From assembly GCA_006503475.1 (NCBI GenBank), contig RSEH01000082.1, forward strand, positions 102,479 to 166,478: a stretch of 64,000 nt of DNA, read 5' to 3'. Of this stretch, positions 56,881 through 64,000 are shown piece by piece (the stretch's first letter is position 1; each line of letters begins with the position of its first letter). The DNA comes from Stentor roeselii. Taxonomy: Eukaryota > Ciliophora > Heterotrichea > Heterotrichida > Stentoridae. Position numbers and translations under genes: made by a program. The notes beneath the pieces were generated by a model. The model did no database searches. It saw only the letters and a program-made list of their open reading frames with translations, and was not told the DNA's origin.

Positions 56881-58253
56881 GTTAGGTAGAAGAGTATACA
56901 AATTAATATTTTATATATAAATTATATAATCTCATTGGGTAAATCCAAAAAAATTCAAAAGATTAAGTTATTTTCAATTACTTACAAAGTTAAATTGGAT
57001 TATTATTGTTAAGATAATGGTATTGGTCACTAAATATGTTTTTGTAAATTAAATATCTTTTACTTCATTCCAAATTAACAGTAACGACCAATATATATTG
57101 GATGAAAGAAATGAAATCTTAAAGATTTCAAGTAATAATGATAGGTAATTGTTATTAAAATTAGAATTGGAAAAAAAATATTCAGCTAGAAATTTCCCTA
57201 TTTATCTCTTGTTTTCTCATAAAATTTAATTTTTTACCTTGTACTCAATCTCTTTGAGTAATTCTCTCATTAAAAAAAATATATATTCTTCGATTTCAAG
57301 TTTTATTCATTTAATCTATAAATCAAAACTTCAGAAACAAAGTTAGGTGAATCAAATTTACAATATATATATATAAAAATAGTTATAAACTACCAGGAAC
57401 ATTATAAACTGATTGTATATTGCTATTAGCACTCGCAATCAACACTAAAATTTTTACTTCTGATGTAAAATTGTATCTCAAAATCATGAAGGACTGCATA
57501 ACGAAATCACTATGAAAATTTTTGATGAATTGTTCTTTCAGATGAACCAAAATTTATTTTATATTTGACTTAATAAGAGTGAAATGCTTAGACTAGATTT
57601 CAAAGTAAAGTTTCTAATTTTATAGTTTTACTTGGATTATTTTAGTAAGGTAAAGTATAAAAGCTTAAAGGAGGTAAAGATAAAAGTATTAGGTTAAGTG
57701 ATATCAACAATGATTCTTGAAAAAGACTATTCGATGATTCAGAATTCAATTTTATTGTTAATCTTCTAGTTTAATTAGATAGTTGAAACATAAAAGAATC
57801 TGAAATTAATCATTCACAGAGTTTATAATTACATATACCCTCTCTCTCAGTGAATCAATTAGAGTATTATCTTTGATATTAAGTTTTAACCTATATATAC
57901 TTTAGTATACCATTTCTGAATTCTTCAACATGCTGTTTGACTAAACTTTATCTACAGAGGTTGGTGAAAGCTTTAATTAGATTTTATATGAGTAAAGTTA
58001 ATCAAAAAGTCAAATACTTAGCATAATTATGTTCAAAGCTGCAGTATATATAATATATAGCCTACTTTTTTAAGAGGGTGGTGGATTGTTGAAAGAGTTA
58101 GAATTAAACTAAATCACATTGTTATATGACACTCACAGTTCCTTTAGTTTAAGGCAGCCAAATCTTACCCCCAGATTTTACAAATTTAACTAATAAAATA
58201 TTTCCGAATACCTCGATATTGTCTATATTTTGACATATTGATTATAAATTTCA
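56881..58253. other. Large AT-rich gene-free region
   Basis: 1.37 kb without a supported gene. It holds short simple AT runs (TATATATATA near 57365) and no recognisable RNA or mobile element. Confidence 0.6.
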
Positions 58254-61200
58254 ATGGACGAAATACCTAAACTTGATGTCCCACTAAGCATCAACAAAGA
58301 TATTTTGGGTGAAGTTGATTTCAGTAAAAAAGTAGTAAACAATGAAAATTCCTCATCAAATCAGAAAGAAAATAGCCCATATAGTAAATGGATGAAATTA
58401 GGAAAAATGAGGACTCCTTTAAAGCTAGATGATGAAGTCAAATTATCAGCTTTTGAAGTAAAAATAGTTACTGAAGAGAATTTTAAGTGCACTCCCCTAG
58501 GTGACCCTAACTCAAAGCATCAGAGTTCAAAAGAAAAAATTTCTTCTAATTTATGCAGAGTCCCATCACAAGATTATTCAAATCTAGATATTTTTAATAA
58601 AAACTTCCAGATCATTAGTGAAAAGCATCCAGATGAATCTCAACAAGAAACTAAAAAAGAAAATGAATGTGATTTGAAAATGCTTTATGAAAAAATGCTC
58701 ACGATTACAGTTTTTCAGAAATATTGTGATCTAATTGGAGAAGCTGAATTTGTGACTTCTAAAGTATTTGAATTGAATACAAATGATAATAATATTGAAT
58801 TTTTTAAATTATACAGAATAATTGTCCATCAAAACAAGGAAAAATTAGCCCAAATAATTTCTTTCACTGAAAGTAAACAAAAAGGTTATCCAGACCTAAG
58901 TTACACTAAAGAAGTAATTGCTTTAAAAGAAAATGAAATGAATTTCGAATATTTCGAGTTTACAAGTGATAAAGATATCCTACTTGTTGGAAATAGATGG
59001 ACAGTTGTTCTTTTCGACATAAAATTAAAGAAAATAATTAATACGATTAAAATTGAAATTGAGTCTTCAATAGATAATGAATATTTAAAGATGCCTAGAA
59101 TAATGGAGAACTATAAATCAATGATATTAAATGACAAAATATTAATTTGCTACAGTATAGGACAGTTCATATTTCTTGTTAAATATATAAACAATAATAA
59201 AAACAATATAAAGGATGATCATGAAAAAAAATTTTACTTTAAAGGACTATGTTGTAAACTAGCAGAAAGACCTGAATTGATTCATATCGATTTTGAAGAA
59301 ATGCTAATTGCAGTTGTTTTAACAGAAAAATGTGAAGCTCAAAATTTGAAAAGTAACTCTATTAAGAATACAGTAAATTTTTCTATTCAAAACTTATCTG
59401 GTCCTTTAACAGAAGGACATAATCAGCTAAAAAATGAAAAAGAAACAAACATCAATGAAGATGAAACTTATAAAAAATTTATAAAAAAAATATTATTAAT
59501 AAATGCAAGATTCCTAACCCTAATAAGGGCCTCGAATATTAAAAAAAGCGAAAACTCACAAAATAATTATTCTGCTCAAAAACCTCAGAAATTCTTTGAT
59601 AATTTATTCATTAAAGTTTCAAGAAAAAGCTCTGAGTTAAAAATAAAGATTATAAGAAAATATAATGAAAGACTATTTGTCAAAAATTTCATATGCATGA
59701 AAAATGAATCAGACATAATACTATTAAAAAAGTATCCTGAGGTACCAATTATGACCGATTTTTTAAAAGATGTTGATATTGATTGTATAGATAATTCGAT
59801 TCTTAATTTGATGTTTGTTAATTACAAAACTCACTCTATTCTTTTCCCTAAACTGTTGGTAAAGCAATCTTCTTCAACAGTAAGAGCGTTACTAGATGAT
59901 GATTTTATTAGAATGACAAAGAAATTAGAAGATTTTCCGGAAGAAGGGAAAGTCTTAGTCCATGATAAATTGATATTTGCCTATTCTAAGAAGAAATTAA
60001 AAATCTATTCTCTAACGAAACTCAAGAAAGATCCTGAATTGAACTTGGTTCCTGAAACAGAAGAAAGCGAACGAAAAATATTTTATCCTCTCGATGACAA
60101 ATCAGAAATAAAAAATATTAAATTCTGTCCACCTTTTCTCTTTATAAACATTAATACATCTGACACATGCAATATTAACATCTATAAAGTAAATCTTGAT
60201 TCACAATATAACGTTTCTGCAGATTTTAAAGAAGAAAAAATAAACTTATTCAAATATTACTTCAATGCCTATGAACAGAGAAATATTCTAGCCTCCCTCT
60301 GCAAAGCGAAAGACTCAAAAAACCTGGATTTATTTTTAAATTGGAAATTCGACAAAACATCTTTAGATAATTTTGAAAATCTTCCAATAGATATTGCTCT
60401 TAATGATAAAGCTGTTGATTGCACTAATATTTTATTGCTTCACTTCTTAAAATTAAATGATGACTTCCCTAATTTTAGAATGATACTTGAAGCTTTAGAA
60501 AAAAATTTCGTAGAAATTATTAGGTCTGGATGTAATAGTGTCCCAGCCTTACTTGATGAACTTCTAGAAAATAGTTTGGAATATGGCACTCCTAAAAGTG
60601 AATACTTGCCTATGTATGCTACGTTTGAATTTAGAGCCTCTTCGATGGACACATATTTTTTTAAGAATAGATCAGATGATGAACGGGAATATTAGTGAAA
60701 AGTAGTCTTATCAGAGCGCCTTTGATTATAGGATCTTCGGATAGTTTGAAAATGACAAAAAGTCTTTGCTATTATATCAAGGATATGAGAATATTCAGAT
60801 CAGAAATAATAAAAACATATATTCGATTCAAGTGGACAAAGTTAAGGGCTGGTATAATTGGAATGACTACCTTATTATGGCTTAACATCATTTTAGTAAC
60901 TTACTTAGTCTCTGAAAATAAGAATATCAATGAAGTGTTTCTATACCATAATATAATATTATACTTATTTTATGCTGTGACTTTATCCTTAATGATATCT
61001 GAGATTATTCAAATCGTTAACCTTGGAATAAAGAGCTACCTGGGTGTTCATACAATTAATTACTCATCAATACTTCAGCTAATCACAAGCTTCACTATAG
61101 TATTTTTTTATTATGATCCTCTTGTCTTGATTTTCTTTGTACTAATTCAAGGTTATACTGTCCAAGAAATTCTCACAGCTCAAGAAGAATTCGAACTTGA

Positions 61201-62735
61201 GTTCAAAGACGACTGGATTCTAGGTGATATGAACAAAATCAATAAATGGATAATAGAAAAAAAAAAACAGTTGGGCGAATGGCTACTTGAAAGTGAATTC
61301 AATAGAGAAATCTTCAAAATTTCATTAGTTTTATTGTTTTCAATTCCAGCACTCATTGGTACAGTAGTTTTTATTTTCACAAAAGATCCTATTTACTTTT
61401 TTCTTGTTATGGCGATCCTTGAAGTTGTATCATATGTTTGTTTTTGCAAGCTGAGAAACCTTTCAGTTGGTCTACGATTGACTTTTCAATGTCTTTGTAT
61501 AACATTTTATATGTTTTTTTATCAATCAAGCATCTGGTTGTTTACTGTAAACATGATTCTGCTTGGGATCGAATTATGCCATATCATATATTTCATCATA
61601 ATTTCTGAATTGAAGTTTGAAAAAATTCTTGATTTCCTTGCATTTTTTACTGTGCAATCTTTGATTTTAGGGAGTTTTTTATTAAACAATCATAATTTAG
61701 ATAAGTATGGGCTTGCAATACTCCTTTTGTATTCATTCTGGAGAATACCTGTCCTCTATATGGAAGCAGATGAAAAACTAAGGATCATGAATTTGCTTTG
61801 CTACAGATATGGAGTTTATTTAATGTTTGCTTTTGTGTTGACTGACATCAAACCTTTTGGGTATTTTTTTTTTGTGTTCAATATCTTTTAATTTATTTGG
61901 ATTAGGTCAAAAGCTCTTAACTCAATACTTCAAAATTCATTTCAATTTTTTTGTCAACTGGAATACTCTTGATGTACTTCGATATTTTATTACAATCATA
62001 TGGATTATTAAATTCGAAACATTTGGATTTGGGATAGATATAATAGATGGAAGATTTGATATGTTTATAACCTGGGCTTTTGTATTTATGAATCTTATTA
62101 AAGCACTACTAGGTTTCCGAGCTTTTGATGGTACAAGATTTTATGTGGGCTTGATATTGAGATGCGTTTATGATATCATTCCATTTTTGTTAATTTTTGT
62201 CTATTTTACTCTTTCTTTTGGAATATTAAATATAGTCGAAAAAGGAGGAATAAATCTGGAAACTTTATGGATTTCACCTTTTGACCAAACTATCGGTGGC
62301 TTCACTCATGGTAGCCAAAACTTAATAGAATATGTAATGTTTTGTCTTGGAACTCTATTAATTGTTATTATTATGTCGAACTTGTTGATCGCTGTTTTGG
62401 GAGACACTTTTCAAAAATTTTTACGTGAGGCAAAACAAAATGATTATAAAGAAATGATTCAAACCATTTATGAAATTGAAGTTTTACTATTTTGGAGAAA
62501 GTTTACCACCAATTCTCATATGTATTTCGCTAGTTGCGAAGAAATTGAACACTTTGAGCATGAAAAAAAAAATCTTTGGGAATTAAAAGTTGAATCGATA
62601 GAACAGAAATTAGAAGAAAATAAAGAGCAACTTAATTCTAAGACTGATGAAATGAAAATAAAATTTAAAGGATTAGAAAATCAGATAAATGAAATCAAGC
62701 AAATACTGAAGGCAAATTCTAATCAAAATAAGTAG
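58254..62735 (+). CDS. Large TRP/PKD-like ion channel, frame broken at two points
   Basis: Three successive frames (58254-60695, about 60695-61891, about 61857-62735) belong together: about 1,490 codons. Frame 1 (813 aa) is a soluble WD40-like or beta-propeller-like region with a helical end. Frames 2 and 3 hold six or more membrane spans, a pore region (WISPFDQTIGGFTHGSQN), S6 LLIVIIMSNLLIAVLGDTFQ and a C-terminal coiled coil, the plan of ciliate WD40-plus-ion-transport channels. The first join lies between 60683 and 60695, where no 15-nt intron fits; the second is at or near the T10 run 61864-61873. Either the sequence has two indels or the gene is decaying. Confidence 0.75.
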
Positions 62736-63582
62736 ATTAATATCAATCTTTATTCAAATATTTAGTTTTTAACTCCTTCTTACCCAAAAAACTAAGAGAA
62801 TTGGAGTTGCTACTTAAAATTTAATATATGTCATCTATGTCTACATTTAAAGTCAAATGCAAAAGTATTAGAATTTTTAAAGAAAATAGAATTGGTCTTA
62901 TGAAATTATGATAAAATTGTAAAAAAAATTAGAAAATCACCAAATTTACCTTATCCAGAATGCAAAATATTAAAATAGTATAAATATGAATTGAAATTTA
63001 ACTTCTCATAAGAAAACCTATAATTCTACATCCAAATAACTCATGAATTAAGAGGTTAAAGATTAGATTAACTTAGCTTATCTTCTATCTAAATATGGTT
63101 TAGGTTATGGTTGAAGTGATTTTAATATTTTTCAAACATTTCAGCTATAATATTATATAAATTTCAGTTAAATTTATATTTTATTATTATTTATCCCTCT
63201 CTCTATGTTATTTAATTTACTGAATCTTTTTTAGATATTTGAGTATTTTTAATTATTACATTTAGATTTTAAAATATTCGCTTGTGATGATTTAAGAAGG
63301 ATTATAGAAGAAGCAATTAACATTTAATTACTTAATAACAGGATAAACCACCCAATTGTTTATTTTTTTGGTTATCTAATATTTCCAACAATTAGAAAGA
63401 GCAGATTTATCCTAGATGATAAGGCACTCAAGTTATTTGGAAATGACCTTCAAATTACGGTAAATATTAATAATTAATGATTAATTATAAAATATTGTTT
63501 ATAATTGAAAAGATTATAATAAAATAAATTAGTATAACCAAATATTGTCCACAATTTATTAGGTTTCGTATATTTATAAAAA
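62736..63582. other. AT-rich spacer at the window's right end
   Basis: 0.85 kb downstream of the channel gene. No frame, RNA or known repeat is recognised. Confidence 0.55.
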
Positions 63583-63638
63583 TAAGAAGATTTCAAATAT
63601 TCATAAAAGATAAGAAGATTTCAAATATTTATAAGTAA
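63583..63638. repeat. Tandem 28-bp repeat, two copies
   Basis: Units at 63583-63610 and 63611-63638 share TAAGAAGATTTCAAATATT and differ mainly in the last third. They lie in an AT-rich spacer with no gene nearby. Probably slippage-derived. Confidence 0.8.
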
Positions 63639-63714
63639 TAAATATTCAACATTAGTAATTTTTATTAGCGATAATATTCGATATGTTTATAAATGATGTC
63701 TCGAACGTAATATA

Positions 63715-63945
63715 AAACCTGAAATTGAATCTAGTCTTATACCTATCTAGGCCAGGTATCAACGTGCATTCAAACCTTGTCTAAACCTAATCTGAATTTG
63801 AATCTATCAACTTTGTTTTAACGATTTTTTTGGAACTGGTGTGAATTGGGTCTGAATATTATTTAGAACCAAGTCTCAACATTCTTTAAACCTGTTATCG
63901 GACCTGGTTTCAAGATGATATTGAATCTGGTTTTAACCCAAACTA
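63715..63945. repeat. Degenerate short repeats with ACCTGGTTTCAA-like core
   Basis: Loosely related units recur every 15-40 bp: CCAGGTATCAAC (63752), AACCTTGTCTAAAC (63773), GAACCAAGTCTCAAC (63866), ACCTGGTTTCAA (63902) and ATCTGGTTTTAA (63925). The stretch is richer in G and C than the surrounding spacer. It may be an old minisatellite and may continue past the window. Confidence 0.5.
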
Positions 63946-64000
63946 AGAAAATAGACTTGGAATGTTCCAGAACTTTTGATAATAAGGTAATGAATAACTA

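Noticed and set aside
60695-60714. 20-nt GT...AG intron in the channel gene
   Set aside because: Joining over 60695-60714 creates a TAA codon, so it does not restore the frame.
61861-61905. Intron across the second channel frame break
   Set aside because: The GT...AG options here are 45, 32 or 30 nt and none gives the required frame; an indel in the T10 run is simpler.

Overview
The window looks like macronuclear DNA of a heterotrich ciliate close to Stentor. It is AT-rich and very gene-dense. Long reading frames use TAA, TAG and TGA only as stops, which argues against Paramecium or Tetrahymena (UAR = Gln) and against Blepharisma (UGA = Trp). Four genes need removal of an intron of exactly 15 nt with GTA...AG ends, the intron size known from Stentor. 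The gene content is ciliary and signalling-rich: cAMP-binding proteins, a membrane cyclic-nucleotide phosphodiesterase, a TTLL polyglutamylase, CFAP52, Leu-rich-repeat proteins, coiled-coil proteins and four protein kinases or phosphatases. The species call is inference from code, introns and gene style; no rRNA marker is present.

Layout: 1-7.7 kb holds two double cyclic-nucleotide-binding proteins and a phosphodiesterase, with an S1/P1 nuclease, an RNF113/Cwc24 splicing factor and a TPR protein between them. 8.8-14.6 kb holds an alpha/beta hydrolase, an ankyrin-TKL kinase, an RRM/zinc-finger protein and a GOLD-like protein. 15.2-24.9 kb holds ARS2/Serrate, a large LRR protein, a PP2C phosphatase, a COQ11-like dehydrogenase and several ciliate-type unknowns. 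25.5-33.7 kb holds RFT1, small unknowns, a TTLL ligase and CFAP52. 34.0-42.7 kb holds tRNA-Arg(CCU), a two-repeat Myb/SANT protein, ANP32, a nucleoredoxin-like protein, RTF1, a Ser/Thr kinase and two unknowns. 43.4-51.0 kb is bounded by an inverted duplication of about 0.95 kb. 51.1-57 kb holds a TBC RabGAP, a DYRK kinase and a leishmanolysin-like protein without its catalytic Glu. 58.3-62.7 kb is a large TRP/PKD-like channel gene with two frame breaks. The last 1.3 kb is gene-free and repeat-bearing.

The most unusual region is 43.4-51.0 kb. The left arm is a reversed copy of the 3' end of the Cys-rich membrane protein gene plus its downstream flank. That membrane-protein part is a pseudogene (1-nt deletion, lost intron acceptor). 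The same copy keeps an open 51-codon membrane micropeptide frame, which is also present, cut to 44 codons by a nonsense change, in the right arm. Between the arms sits a single-HKD (Zucchini/PLD6-like) protein with an IQ motif. A second pattern runs through the whole window: intergenic DNA is G/T-rich just right of a gene and A/C-rich just left of the next one, whatever the gene orientation. Gene packing is extreme: divergent start codons 7 bp apart, tandem genes 2 bp apart, convergent stops 10-18 bp apart.
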